Shown piece by piece: positions 49,601 to 51,199 of a stretch of 64,000 bases of DNA. The position numbers and the translations under genes are program-made. The stretch is from Schistosoma haematobium (lineage: Eukaryota > Platyhelminthes > Trematoda > Strigeidida > Schistosomatidae), in NCBI RefSeq assembly GCF_000699445.3, contig NC_067196.1, forward strand, positions 78,048,364 to 78,112,363, read 5' to 3'. The notes below the pieces were generated by a model that saw only the letters and a program-made list of their open reading frames with translations, was not told where the DNA came from and searched no databases. How positions within the stretch are numbered: the stretch's first letter is position 1; every line of letters begins with the position of its first letter.

Positions 49601-50737
49601 TGTCATTCTGAATAACATTTTCAGCATCTTCGTTTAGAAGCGAGCTCTTTGGTTATTCATCAAGTGTTATGTACGACATTGCTTGTGATTGATTGTCTTC
49701 GTGTGTCCTTACATTCACGTTGACCATCTTTATTGGCTGACATGTGAACTTGCGATTAATTAACCTTGTCCATATAGGTTCATTGGATTGAATCTATGTC
49801 GATATGTCTGTTGAGTGCCAATTAATCTGAATGCTATGCTAGGAATTCTCCGTTATTTTTGGAGTTCCCCCCATTCAAATTATTGACATTTCACCAGTAG
49901 AATTTGTGTCCATAAATGTCTACAAGCATCGATATCAATGGTAGTACATTGTGTCGCTTTACTGCTAATCTATATTCATTTATGCGTAAAATACTTCGCT
50001 GCGATCAATAGATCTCGGTAGATTGGCAAATAACTGGTATATTTTTATACAAATCTAAGTAATACACTCATAGTTAATAAACTATATTTCATCGATGAAA
50101 AATGATCTAATAATAATTGATTAGCCATAAATAATCCAAAACAACTGTTTGATAAATACTCGGTAGAAATATGTAACTCAGATAAATTGCTGCTAATCGG
50201 TTTTCCACGTTTCTTATTTTACTTTTTTTCTCCGTATCTATAAACAATGTTTTATATTCAAGAAATATTACTTTATACATTAATTATTTAGAATTTAAAT
50301 TTTTCATTTCCAAAGATTCAAACTACAATGATCCTGGGATCAATAATAATTATACTTCTAAAAGTACTTTGTCATCCTCAGGGAATCAAACAAAGAGTTG
50401 TAGTACAACACCATATCGACAAAAACAATCCGATTCTCCATTGAAAGCGAAATCAAATTTTCAACAATCCCCACAAAAGCAAAAATACTCAATATCTAAT
50501 GGATCTGTAATAGATTCATATGAAAAAAGAATATATCCAGTAACAGAATCAAATAAAGTCAATTCAGTGTTTAAAGGCAGTCAAAATTGTCAACGTTTTG
50601 GCCGTGCAAATAGAGCAAAATTATCAAATAATGATGATGATAATAATAGTCATTTATTAGATGAAAATTTAGTTAAACGCCTTCACAATATGTCCACTAC
50701 ATCCTCATCTTCACAAAATAGCAATAATAAATACTGA
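431..50737 (+). CDS. TUT4/7-like: TUT4/TUT7-type terminal uridylyltransferase, multi-exon gene
   Basis: Enzymes of this family add uridines to 3' ends of RNAs such as pre-let-7 and deadenylated mRNA, in the cytoplasm. Exons placed by homology, GT/AG sites and phase: 431-433, 481-579, 2110-2287, 4112-4568, 6900-7077, 10788-10949, 12220-12295, 12933-13097, 14577-14896, 15749-15977, 17226-17437, 18387-18473, 18831-19265, 22106-22404, 23720-24118, 25982-26161, 30232-30381, 32053-32142, 32797-32904, 33070-33147, 37799-37970, 40762-40809, one or more not found, 47867-48801, 50316-50737. Domain order matches TUT4/7: C2H2 finger, degenerate NTase plus PAP-associated domain, CCHC knuckle, active NTase plus PAP-associated domain, CCHC knuckle, low-complexity tail. 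All introns larger than a few hundred bases carry or could carry repeats. Family assignment is firm; exact ends of some exons are inferred. Confidence 0.9.
481..579 (+). CDS. TUT exon: N-terminal C2H2 (JAZ/matrin-like) zinc finger
   Basis: The acceptor is TCATAG at 480 and the donor GTAAGG at 580, with phase 0 on both sides. The 33 residues contain CNVC followed after 11 residues by His and, six residues later, a second His (C-x2-C-x11-H-x6-H). The N-terminal finger of TUT4/7 has this layout just before the first nucleotidyltransferase module, which is what follows here. Confidence 0.75.
580..2109 (+). other. TUT intron, no recognised element
   Basis: This is an AT-rich intron between the zinc-finger exon and the first NTase exon. 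I see no repeat copy, RNA gene or open frame of note in it. Confidence 0.6.
2110..2287 (+). CDS. TUT exon: start of N-terminal NTase module
   Basis: The acceptor is CTTCTAG at 2109 and the donor GTAATG at 2288; it enters in phase 0 and leaves in phase 1. The residues LPPITDSHRTALDSEL and the following helical stretch match the LPP...H...L helix that leads into the first NTase domain of TUT4/7. The reading frame stays open past the donor to 2322. Confidence 0.8.
2368..2680 (-). mobile_element. tRNA-derived hammerhead SINE (type I), with 3' tail
   Basis: Read on the - strand: a tRNA-like head with A box TAGCTGAGTGG and B box GGTTCGAGTCC, then a hammerhead ribozyme and a tail down to about 2368. 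The head and ribozyme (2518-2680) are a perfect inverted copy of 3279-3441. The tail (AGACTGATCAATTGCAGTC) recurs at about 3200. Confidence 0.8.
2527..2588 (-). ncRNA. hammerhead ribozyme (type I SINE copy 1)
   Basis: The core reads CTGACGA, stem II GTCCCAAATAGGAC, then GAAAC, a very short stem III (ACGC/GTGT) and the cleavage triplet GTC. Stem I is closed by CAG/CTG and a distal GCAG/CTGC pairing. The canonical core is CTGATGA; here the T is C. Schistosome SINEs with this ribozyme are established knowledge. Confidence 0.75.
2683..3168 (+). repeat. interspersed repeat family R, copy 1
   Basis: It starts with an ATTTATT-rich end and AACACATAGATATTGATACA. It continues through a GC-richer body (CGAAGCAGGTGGTTTTCTTA, then CACGAGAAGGCAGTGAG). 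Related copies lie at 24281-24750 (inverted), 36236-36475 (partial) and 13549-13624 (end only). Open frames inside it differ between copies and do not look coding. Class unknown; possibly the end of an unrecognised retroelement. Confidence 0.7.
3169..3278 (+). repeat. orphan SINE type I tail
   Basis: This matches the 3' tail of the - strand SINE at about 2375-2460 (AGACTGATCAATTGCAGTC and CCTCAATGGGAAGATAC), but in + orientation and directly before another SINE head. It looks like a head-to-tail SINE arrangement in which the first head was replaced by repeat R. Confidence 0.55.
3279..3441 (+). mobile_element. tRNA-derived hammerhead SINE (type I), copy 2
   Basis: A box TAGCTGAGTGG is at 3292-3302 and B box GGTTCGAGTCC at 3336-3346, followed by a hammerhead at 3371-3432. 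It is identical in reverse complement to 2518-2680 over 163 bp. Confidence 0.85.
3371..3432 (+). ncRNA. hammerhead ribozyme (type I SINE copy 2)
   Basis: CTGACGAG at about 3384, stem II GTCCCAAATAGGAC, GAAAC, then ACGCGTGTC with cleavage expected after GTC. Stem III is so short that activity as a dimer is more likely, as known for Sm-alpha-type ribozymes. Confidence 0.75.
3747..3930 (+). mobile_element. Sm-alpha-like SINE, degenerate hammerhead
   Basis: The tRNA-like head (GGCTCAATCGTCTAGACGTT) is followed by GGGATCGTGGAGGTGTACTG and a ribozyme-like CTGAGAAGTCCCATAATAGGATGAAA. The core departs from CTGANGA and CGAAA, so it is probably inactive. The 3' part (CCCGGGTTTTCAGTTATAGT) resembles the Sm-alpha tail. 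Confidence 0.7.
4112..4568 (+). CDS. TUT exon: degenerate NTase active-site segment with acidic insertion
   Basis: The acceptor is CCCTAG at 4111 and the donor GTATGT at 4569. The GSS motif is present (GTGSSWFGLALP). At the place of the catalytic D-x-D the sequence reads S-L-D (SHCSLDV), so the first Asp is replaced by Ser. The same position is substituted in the inactive N-terminal domain of vertebrate TUT4/7. After it comes an acidic stretch with an 8-Asp run, encoded by GAT/GAC repeats at about 4296-4325, followed by a Ser/Asn-rich insertion that lengthens the palm. Confidence 0.85.
4569..6899 (+). other. TUT intron, no recognised element
   Basis: This is a 2.3-kb AT-rich intron. I see no clear repeat family, SINE or RT fragment in it. 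Confidence 0.5.
6900..7077 (+). CDS. TUT exon: palm of N-terminal pseudo-NTase
   Basis: The acceptor is ACATTAG at 6899 and the donor GTATGT at 7078. The exon enters in phase 2, completing the Thr codon from 4568, and leaves in phase 0. VRYRISTG aligns with the strand that carries the third catalytic Asp in active enzymes; here the acidic residue is absent. The following segment (YLNLNDQARQLAILFRKLS) matches the helix before the PAP-associated region. Confidence 0.85.
7726..7840 (-). mobile_element. Sm-alpha-like SINE, 3' half only
   Basis: The reverse complement reads TCATTCTAGGACGAAACGGC, then the tail GGTTCATGATTTCAATGAAA to CAACAATCTTCACAACC. The tRNA-like head is missing. The same tail ends the copy at 16670-16862. 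Confidence 0.7.
8118..8190 (+). ncRNA. candidate HDV-like ribozyme at element 5' end
   Basis: The first seven bases TCCGACC can pair with GGTCGGG at 8146-8152 (P1). A short ACC/GGT helix with a TTGACGC loop lies between. The arrangement and loop resemble the Pr77-type ribozyme at the start of trypanosome L1Tc elements (CC-ACCTCAACGTGG). The fold is inferred by eye; P2 has one mismatch here. Confidence 0.4.
8118..8680 (+). mobile_element. short internally deleted derivative of the copy A/D non-LTR family
   Basis: The 5' end and endonuclease start match copy A (43599 onward: CTACCTTGACG-GGTGGTCGG, CCAGGCAGGTCGATTGG). After about 545 nt the sequence jumps to the family's (CTGA)n 3' tail. It is flanked by GACCACCATCG (8107-8117) and GACCACCATTG (8681-8691), an 11-bp target duplication with one mismatch. 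It keeps only the 5' UTR and the first 75 or so endonuclease codons and must have been mobilised in trans. Confidence 0.85.
8700..9020 (+). pseudogene. RT C-terminal fragment, non-LTR family A/D
   Basis: This matches the region after the YADD domain in copy D and A (GGTACTAG-TAA-GATGG, GAGATGGTCAGGATATATTA, GGTATAGGAGTAGATTTGAA). It has many stops and indels. Confidence 0.6.
9770..10190 (-). pseudogene. C-terminal fragment of a Jockey/CR1-like LINE RT
   Basis: The - strand frame 10173-9850 contains LRLESVQRRFTLSILGN, a hallmark of Jockey/CR1 RT tails. After an amber codon in place of Trp it continues as NNLPQFVHEIKSLQAF, matching the WNxLP-x-V motif. Single remnant; the rest of the element is absent. 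Confidence 0.65.
10788..10949 (+). CDS. TUT exon: NTase-1 / PAP-associated helix
   Basis: The acceptor is CCCCAG at 10787 and the donor GTAAGC at 10950, phase 0 on both sides. VIPLLVIFYLQHCEPPSLP matches the hydrophobic helix and FLQ-x2-PP-x-LP signature of the TUT4/7 N-terminal module. The canonical SSY/PSY before the helix is changed to a Thr/Phe/Glu context, in keeping with lost nucleotide binding. Confidence 0.85.
11217..11900. repeat. foldback (inverted-repeat) element
   Basis: The arms at about 11217-11380 and 11700-11900 are imperfect inverted copies (CACAACTCCTAACAGTGTAT, CACAAAGCCACAAGGACACA). The right arm has about 18 extra bases near its outer end. The centre holds a short tandem of GAGAGAACCAATGC units (about 11402-11445). 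No transposase was seen. Confidence 0.7.
12220..12295 (+). CDS. TUT exon: short linker in N-terminal module
   Basis: The acceptor is TTTAG at 12219 and the donor GTAAAT at 12296; it enters in phase 0 and leaves in phase 1. It encodes about 25 residues (VLPPNTDCSFITDIELIRKL). The position agrees with the variable linker between the PAP-associated helix and the LWLGLLRFY-type segment. It is supported by phase and open frame rather than strong conservation. Confidence 0.7.
12933..13097 (+). CDS. TUT exon: PAP-associated domain of N-terminal module
   Basis: The acceptor is CCACAG at 12932 and the donor GTAAAT at 13098; both ends are phase 1. LADLWLGFLRFYLFDF is the PAP-associated signature (S-V-x-L-W-L-G-L-L-R-F-Y in relatives). 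The exon breaks just before the conserved I-x-DPF motif, which opens the next exon. Confidence 0.9.
13268..13540 (+). pseudogene. RT fragment, non-LTR family A/D
   Basis: The frame reads REVRSVLLYGYKMYP...LLMFDLRCLYSISRVFWEH, parallel to the VRSVLLYGSETWP...LVFDHRCLRNIARISWDH of copy D. It is truncated on both sides and lies inside a TUT intron. Confidence 0.7.
13549..13624 (+). repeat. repeat family R, end fragment
   Basis: ATTTATT repeats, then ACACATAAATATTGGTACAA and CACCAAATACATATGCGCCA, the same end as repeat R at 2683. Confidence 0.65.
13745..13962 (-). pseudogene. RT tail fragment, non-LTR family
   Basis: The - strand frame (CTGLVSVGPSRLPDWGSRDG, ATQWHETLPDMVQNRSQ) parallels CRLPGWGPRDDSNRWLETL of copy D. 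It is the C-terminal end of the same family. Confidence 0.6.
13963..14060 (+). repeat. short repeat shared with 34880-34975
   Basis: AAGAAAGTATTGATGATTAG to AGTGTGATTACACTGTTCCA occurs in both places with a few differences, in the same orientation. Both times it sits next to non-LTR debris. Confidence 0.65.
14577..14896 (+). CDS. TUT exon: DPF motif and start of inter-domain linker
   Basis: The acceptor is TTTTAG at 14576. The split Asp codon restores DPFNPKHNLCRNLTQVS, the DPF...N...L motif that closes the PAP-associated domain. YGYFGVPRL follows, like the YRYFACP of vertebrate TUTs. The chosen donor is GTAGGT at 14897 (phase 0), because it joins in frame to 15749. A second possible donor (GTATTC) lies at about 14836. 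Confidence 0.8.
15385..15490 (+). repeat. diverged repeat shared with 23370-23530
   Basis: TGCAAGCAGGGTAGTATCAT with a preceding CCTACTTCGGTTTT resembles CCTACTTTTGTTTCAGCAAT and CAGGTAGTATCATTAGCC at 23440-23485. Possibly an old SINE. Confidence 0.4.
15749..15977 (+). CDS. TUT linker exon
   Basis: The acceptor TTTCTAG at 15748 gives an in-frame phase-0 join. A downstream AG (15767) would not keep phase. The donor is GTTTGT at 15978, phase 1. The acidic/Ser-rich linker ends in a predicted helix (SSILTYVMDELFESN). No domain was recognised. Confidence 0.65.
16670..16862 (+). mobile_element. Sm-alpha-like SINE, degenerate
   Basis: A degenerate tRNA-like head, then AACTGCTGAAGAGTCCCATA, GGGGAGAAAA and the tail CTTCCAGGTTTTCAATGGTG to TCATGATTTCAATGAAACTC. 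Stem II and the CGAAA core are mutated, so the ribozyme is likely dead. Confidence 0.75.
17226..17437 (+). CDS. TUT linker exon
   Basis: The acceptor is TTTAAAG at 17225 and the donor GTATGT at 17438; it enters in phase 1 and leaves in phase 0. The segment FFVPISSSFKLSLNDFIQ and a basic stretch (SKGKFSASKRIITK) belong to the region between the two catalytic modules. No known fold was recognised; support is from phase and splice sites. Confidence 0.65.
18387..18473 (+). CDS. TUT linker exon (small)
   Basis: The acceptor is ATTTTAG at 18386 and the donor GTAACC at 18474. It is 87 nt long, phase 0 on both sides, and encodes 29 residues with SVKLWLDRLKLQNVVDDD. It keeps the frame between its neighbours. 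Confidence 0.65.
18831..19265 (+). CDS. TUT linker exon, acidic low complexity
   Basis: The acceptor is CTTACAG at 18830 and the donor GTAAGC at 19266, phase 0, 145 residues. It is strongly acidic (Asp/Glu/Asn/Ser rich, no Arg/Lys clusters) and probably disordered. TUT4/7 proteins carry a comparable acidic linker between the two modules. Confidence 0.75.
19750..19888 (+). pseudogene. RT motif A fragment split by solo LTR
   Basis: It encodes FLDVKASFDSVD followed by a decayed stretch matching the LNNVSMKYVNFVK region of the family (MKYINLVKALYSN in others). The solo LTR interrupts it right after GTGAAGG; the remainder resumes at 20398. Confidence 0.7.
19889..20392. mobile_element. solo LTR, copy 1
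   Basis: It is flanked by a perfect 5-bp duplication GAAGG (19884-19888 and 20393-20397). The ends read TATTATA and TATAACA, a near match to the expected TGTTATA...TATAACA inverted ends. It holds an AATAAAG (about 20255) and a TATA-like TTTTATATAC. Almost identical to 24928-25430. No gag-pol was seen near it; open frames inside it are not coding. Confidence 0.8.
20398..22105 (+). other. TUT intron remainder
   Basis: After a few bases of RT remnant (to about 20430) I see only AT-rich intron sequence and the TA microsatellite at 21968-22010. Confidence 0.5.
21968..22010. repeat. (TA)n microsatellite
   Basis: About 21 TA units, upstream of the acceptor of the exon at 22106. An inverted duplicate of this whole neighbourhood, also with a TA tract, lies at 25523-25795. 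Confidence 0.95.
22106..22404 (+). CDS. TUT exon: basic linker, frame broken at an A run
   Basis: The acceptor is TTTCTAG at 22105 and the donor GTAAGT at 22405. The frame is open from 22106 in one phase to about 22260 and from there to 22404 in another. One extra A in the five-A run at 22256-22260 would join them, giving a Lys-rich segment (KAKKKKAAKKLEWGDVI). Both edges are then phase 0. A homopolymer sequencing or assembly error is the simplest explanation; a real frameshift allele is possible. A 54-nt intron reading (22268-22321) fails because the next frame stops at once. Confidence 0.7.
22732..22789. repeat. (TTA)n microsatellite
   Basis: Uninterrupted TTA units in a TUT intron. Confidence 0.95.
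23720..24118 (+). CDS. TUT exon: first CCHC zinc knuckle
   Basis: The acceptor is TTTTTAG at 23719 and the donor GTATGT at 24119, phase 0, 133 residues. CQACNLTGHRQSQC is a C-x2-C-x4-H-x4-C knuckle, the one that precedes the catalytic module in TUT4/7. WPPIAEQIKNLTYCLNCLEE then matches the conserved leader (PLPPLT...IL...C..C) before the catalytic domain. Confidence 0.9.
24281..24750 (-). repeat. repeat family R, copy 2 (inverted)
   Basis: Reverse complement of the body seen at 2683-3168, including CACGAGAAGGCAGTGAG and GTATGAACCAATTGT-like parts. It ends in TATTTATTTGAACACATAAA. Open frames on both strands are composition artefacts. Confidence 0.7.
24895..24927 (-). mobile_element. Sm-alpha-like SINE, tail part, split by solo LTR
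   Basis: GTCGTGGAAACTGTTGAGTT corresponds to the SINE 3' tail. The rest of the SINE resumes at 25431 beyond the LTR. Confidence 0.65.
24928..25430. mobile_element. solo LTR, copy 2
   Basis: Nearly identical to 19889-20392 and in the same orientation. Ends TCTTATA...TATAACA. It sits inside a SINE; the flanking GAGAT/CACAT is a weak target-duplication match. Confidence 0.75.
25431..25522 (-). mobile_element. Sm-alpha-like SINE, second part
   Basis: The reverse complement reads CTGGAAGGCCTTTTCGTTTT, then TTCAGGTTTTCAATGGTGGT and AACATTCATCGGTTTATGAT. Together with 24895-24927 it makes one 3' SINE remnant. Confidence 0.65.
25523..25795 (-). repeat. inverted duplicate of a TUT exon/intron boundary
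   Basis: On the - strand this reads the end of the intron, the acceptor and the first roughly 60 nt of the exon at 22106 (TCCTTTATTTTCTAGTCGTC, TAACACTAACAATTTAA). Flanking intron sequence is also included (CTTCAAGTTTTACGATCATT, a TA tract, TATCAGTTTGCATTCGAA). The source is about 21925-22160. It has diverged by scattered substitutions. Confidence 0.85.
25636..25696. repeat. (AT)n microsatellite
   Basis: About 30 AT units, the counterpart of the tract at 21968 in the inverted duplicate. The Tyr-Ile open frame over it is an artefact. Confidence 0.95.
25982..26161 (+). CDS. TUT exon: catalytic GS and DLD motifs
   Basis: The acceptor is TTCTTAG at 25981 and the donor GTAGAT at 26162. LELFGSCANGFDLQTSDLDV carries the Pol-beta superfamily signature: GS, then two metal-binding Asp residues as D-L-D. 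All key residues are intact, unlike the N-terminal module. Confidence 0.95.
26888..27112 (-). pseudogene. copy B, part 1: RT tail of non-LTR element
   Basis: Close match in the same orientation to copy C at 38463-38690 (ACCAAGTAGTCTGCATCTAC, GCCCAACCATCTCAGTTATT). It breaks off after CCATCAGTCCCTAA, and the matching continuation appears at about 29603. Confidence 0.8.
27130..28515 (+). pseudogene. copy B, part 2: EN-RT segment in inverted orientation
   Basis: Open segments 27757-28086 and 28106-28402 encode an RT: VEVQKAIANLKRGRAADPDG, MVFLDSKAAFDSVY (motif A), SNGVRQGCPLSPSFF (motif B) and YADDIVLFG (motif C, 28424 onward). A stop and an internal deletion of about 75 nt lie between the segments (around 28086-28105), and copy C has the same ones. 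The stretch 27345-28425 is a nearly perfect inverted copy of 39192-40272. Confidence 0.85.
28525..28709 (-). mobile_element. tRNA-derived hammerhead SINE (type III)
   Basis: On the - strand the head has A box TAGCCTAGTGG and B box GGATCGAACCC, then a variant hammerhead (28556-28616). It is inserted in the rearranged copy B locus. Distinct from type I and Sm-alpha-like heads. Confidence 0.8.
28556..28616 (-). ncRNA. variant hammerhead ribozyme (type III SINE)
   Basis: On the - strand CTGACAAG, stem II TGCCAAGTAGCA, CGAAAC, ACGGGTTC; the distal stem I ACAGG/CCTGT closes it. CTGACA in place of CTGANGA replaces the G needed for catalysis, so activity is doubtful although stem II is intact. Confidence 0.6.
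28716..29590 (-). pseudogene. fragment of second (RTE-like) non-LTR family
   Basis: The - strand frame 29497-29309 reads KLKEHWNIGETALQRFNTAF and FNEFKITINKRFRPLRDLL. Upstream pieces on the - strand include VEHF-like and ITEIQEQRNR-like stretches. This is the linker between endonuclease and RT in a family of RTE-like elements. It has several stops and no RT core. Confidence 0.65.
29603..29885 (-). pseudogene. copy B, part 3: RT thumb region
   Basis: Matches copy C from about 38690 to 38970 (GTCTAACCTTACTATTA, CCAGTGATCCCAGCAGAT, GAATATCTCGCCTTCGTCAT). It picks up where part 1 stops at 27112, so the 2.5 kb between is inserted or inverted material. Confidence 0.8.
30232..30381 (+). CDS. TUT exon: third catalytic Asp strand
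   Basis: The acceptor is TTTTAG at 30231 and the donor GTAATT at 30382, 150 nt, phase 0. ARVPILKVSFSNSFEADISF matches the A-K-V-P-I-V-K-F...E-x-D-I-S pattern. The Asp of EADIS is the third catalytic carboxylate. Confidence 0.95.
30415..30491. repeat. (ATT)n microsatellite
   Basis: About 25 ATT units shortly after the exon ending at 30381. The poly-Ile open frame over it is an artefact. Confidence 0.95.
30493..32052 (+). other. TUT intron, no recognised element
   Basis: AT-rich intron sequence. I see no repeat family or RNA gene in it. Confidence 0.5.
32053..32142 (+). CDS. TUT exon: catalytic module helix
   Basis: The acceptor is TTGTAG at 32052 and the donor GTAATA at 32143, 90 nt, phase 0. 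ALSNTRMLAFYTKVEPKLR matches L-x-NTRLLSAY...DPRVK of TUT4/7, the UTP-binding region after the catalytic strand. Confidence 0.93.
32797..32904 (+). CDS. TUT exon: SSYAW nucleotide-binding helix
   Basis: The acceptor is TCATAG at 32796 and the donor GTAAAA at 32905, 108 nt. GGISSYAWIIMLIHYLQQ matches the G-S-L-S-S-Y-A-Y-x-L-M-V-L-Y-F-L-Q-Q signature. The SSY serine and tyrosine that contact the uridine base are present. Confidence 0.95.
33070..33147 (+). CDS. TUT exon: NGWN segment
   Basis: The acceptor is GATTTAG at 33069 and the donor GTAAGT at 33148, 78 nt. NLVNGWNVWYQ aligns with the VDGWN-x-YF segment of vertebrate TUT catalytic modules. Confidence 0.93.
33194..34117 (-). CDS. reverse transcriptase domain, copy E (307 codons open)
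   Basis: The open frame carries RT motifs in order: LKRYKSPGLDDLPPALFKDG, ISLLPIASKLWASVVLRRL, VFLDIRAAFDSLDRSVLW (motif A with catalytic Asp), SSGVRQGCPISPFLFNFAI (motif B) and LKYADDIVLL (motif C, YADD). GVRQGCP and AFDS are intact. It ends soon after motif C, where a full RT would have a thumb and a C-terminal tail, so this is a truncated element, not a working one. Confidence 0.85.
   Translation of the reverse strand: MSCPPWPVTTDPPNEAKVHKELQFLKRYKSPGLDDLPPALFKDGGDFLVKEMNTLFTKVWELESVPTSWNRSIVVSISKKGSRRSCNNYREISLLPIASKLWASVVLRRLFTTQESLTNEEENSFHSGRGCIDYMFTLRQMLEHRHTCHRPTIVVFLDIRAAFDSLDRSVLWDCLLKKNVPEKFINILKALCANTSGRVRAYNHLSSLFHSSSGVRQGCPISPFLFNFAIDDILETALMDVGNGGVDLLPGERLLDLKYADDIVLLCDNAQTMQFSLNPLAISVRRYIMCFAPLKCKVLLQDWQDPE
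34880..34975 (+). repeat. short repeat shared with 13963-14060
   Basis: AAGAAAGTATTGATGATTAG to AGTGTGATTACACTGTTCCA, inserted within copy E. Confidence 0.65.
36236..36475 (+). repeat. repeat family R, copy 3 (partial)
   Basis: CTGCGATACTGCTCGGGTGC to CACCATTGGTTTGGAATC, same orientation as 2683. It lacks both the ATTTATT end and the distal half. Confidence 0.7.
36679..36772. repeat. small hairpin-forming repeat
   Basis: AAATAAATAATTTATTTGTG plus ATATCCCAATGAG is followed after about 20 nt by its near-perfect reverse complement (CTCATTGGGATATT...ATTATTTATTT). A shorter relative (CGATATCTCAATGAGTAGAA) lies at 49096. MITE-like, no transposase. Confidence 0.65.
37799..37970 (+). CDS. TUT exon: PAP-associated domain of catalytic module
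   Basis: The acceptor is GCATTAG at 37798 and the donor GTGAGT at 37971, leaving in phase 1. QSVGEMWLGFLRYYLFEFN is the canonical S-V-G-x-L-W-L-G-L-L-R-F-Y motif. The VVTIRQKNLL that follows matches VISIRRKSLL. Confidence 0.95.
38463..40612 (-). mobile_element. non-LTR retrotransposon copy C
   Basis: On the - strand a 5' UTR piece (40490-40612, like copy D), a broken endonuclease, then RT segments 39860-39531 and 39511-39215, then the thumb and tail to 38463. The RT segments have the same protein sequence as in copy B. A stop and a deletion lie between them. It is followed on the right by a TA microsatellite and lies in the intron 37971-40761. Confidence 0.85.
40613..40649. repeat. (TA)n microsatellite
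   Basis: About 18 TA units at the 5' edge of copy C. Confidence 0.9.
40762..40809 (+). CDS. TUT exon: DPF motif of catalytic module
   Basis: The acceptor is TTTGTAG at 40761 and the donor GTAAGT at 40810, 48 nt, phase 1 on both sides. The split codon gives DPFNLNHNLTAGLSHS, matching the DPF-x-L-N-H-N-L-G-A-G-L-S signature at the end of the PAP-associated domain. Confidence 0.93.
40810..43598 (+). other. TUT intron, missing exon region
   Basis: The coding phase requires at least one exon (phase 1 in, phase 2 out) between 40809 and 47867. I did not find a convincing one here. A weak candidate starts at 42612 after TTTCAG (ISQIRYFRKLFLL) but no donor with the right phase follows. Otherwise AT-rich sequence. 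Confidence 0.4.
43586..43598 (+). repeat. target-site duplication, left, of copy A
   Basis: AATTTAGTGATGT, repeated exactly at 47095-47107. Confidence 0.85.
43599..43675 (+). ncRNA. candidate HDV-like ribozyme at 5' end of copy A
   Basis: It begins at the first base after the target duplication. CCCTACC can pair with GGTCGGG (six of seven). ACC/GGT flanks a TTGACGT loop. TAGCT near the start can pair with AGCTA at about 43660 (P2). Same layout as in the short copy at 8118. Inferred by eye. Confidence 0.4.
43937..44593 (+). pseudogene. copy A endonuclease N-terminal part
   Basis: The frame includes HVGAFNVRTLCQIGQQASLA and IDVCCVSETRIQD, the first two motifs of APE-type LINE endonucleases (N, then E as in SETR). 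It ends at a TAA after LLEWI that is also present in copy D. Confidence 0.8.
44606..45213 (+). pseudogene. copy A endonuclease C-terminal part
   Basis: It contains FVVSAYSPTDCSSDDVKDEF, VVIVAGDFNAQVGKL (GDFN motif) and, after one stop, WTQIDHIAISHRW and LDSDHALVRARI (the IDHI and SDH motifs of the active site). Stops at 44906 and 45211 are shared with copy D. Confidence 0.8.
45780..46346 (+). pseudogene. copy A reverse transcriptase core
   Basis: Motifs: IVPVYKKGQKSSCDNHRG, NQAGFRPGRGCIDQIFTLRQ, VVFLDIKAAFNSVDREVLW (motif A, AFDS changed to AFNS), SSGVRQGCPLSPFLFNFVVD (motif B). It stops at 46344; YAD follows and then the deletion junction at about 46425. Confidence 0.85.
47095..47107 (+). 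repeat. target-site duplication, right, of copy A
   Basis: AATTTAGTGATGT, identical to 43586-43598. Confidence 0.85.
47380..47690 (-). pseudogene. decayed RT tail fragment, non-LTR family
   Basis: GGGCATGTGTAATACGTGTT and the following bases correspond to the GGGCATACGTAACACGTG region of copy D (60648-60665) in the same - orientation. Heavily mutated. Confidence 0.5.
47867..48801 (+). CDS. TUT exon: second CCHC knuckle and Asn/Gln-rich tail
   Basis: The acceptor is TTTTAG at 47866 and the donor GTAAGT at 48802. It enters in phase 2, which does not match the phase-1 end at 40809, so at least one exon lies between. CFICNQTGHGAFEC is C-x2-C-x4-H-x4-C. About 260 residues follow, rich in Asn, Gln, Ser and Pro, of the kind seen in the C-terminal tails of TUT4/7. 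Confidence 0.9.
48802..50315 (+). other. last TUT intron, no recognised element
   Basis: AT-rich, with one small relative of the 36679 hairpin at about 49090. Nothing else seen. Confidence 0.5.
50316..50737 (+). CDS. TUT last coding exon
   Basis: The acceptor is CCAAAG at 50315, and the phase-1 join to 48801 gives Asn-Ser-Asn-Tyr. The stop TGA is at 50735-50737. The exon is Ser/Asn/Gln-rich, low complexity. A second AG at 50290-50291 (ATTTAG) would add 24 nt in the same frame, so alternative acceptors are possible. No clear polyadenylation hexamer was seen in the few hundred bases after the stop; an AATAAA lies just inside the coding end at 50726. Confidence 0.8.
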
Positions 50738-51199
50738 TATTAATGTACTAAATCACAACTTCAAAATAATCTTTATGATAGATTTACTGAGACAAGAATG
50801 TGTGTACTGGATTTTCTTTACATCTAATTGGATATTTTATTCAATTAACATGTATTTTTTATTTTGATTTTATGGATCTTATTTAATTTACTGGGAGACG
50901 AGGTGTGGGATAGGTTTTTTAGTGGCCATATTATGTTTAGTATTGTGTCGAGTATCTTCGGGAAAATACTACTGATATGGGAGCGAAAATAGCGCGATTA
51001 GATCAACCCGTCGTTTAACATAGAATGATAATTCAGCTTTGACACAAACACACGCAGTCGGAGAAAATAAGACTAGGATTTACTAGAGAGCTCTTATTTT
51101 ACGAGGTGAAGTGATCTAATAGATAGACATACTACTACCATGACATTGAAAGATCTGGATTACAGTAGTTTGTTTAAAAAGAATATCAATTACGAGTAG

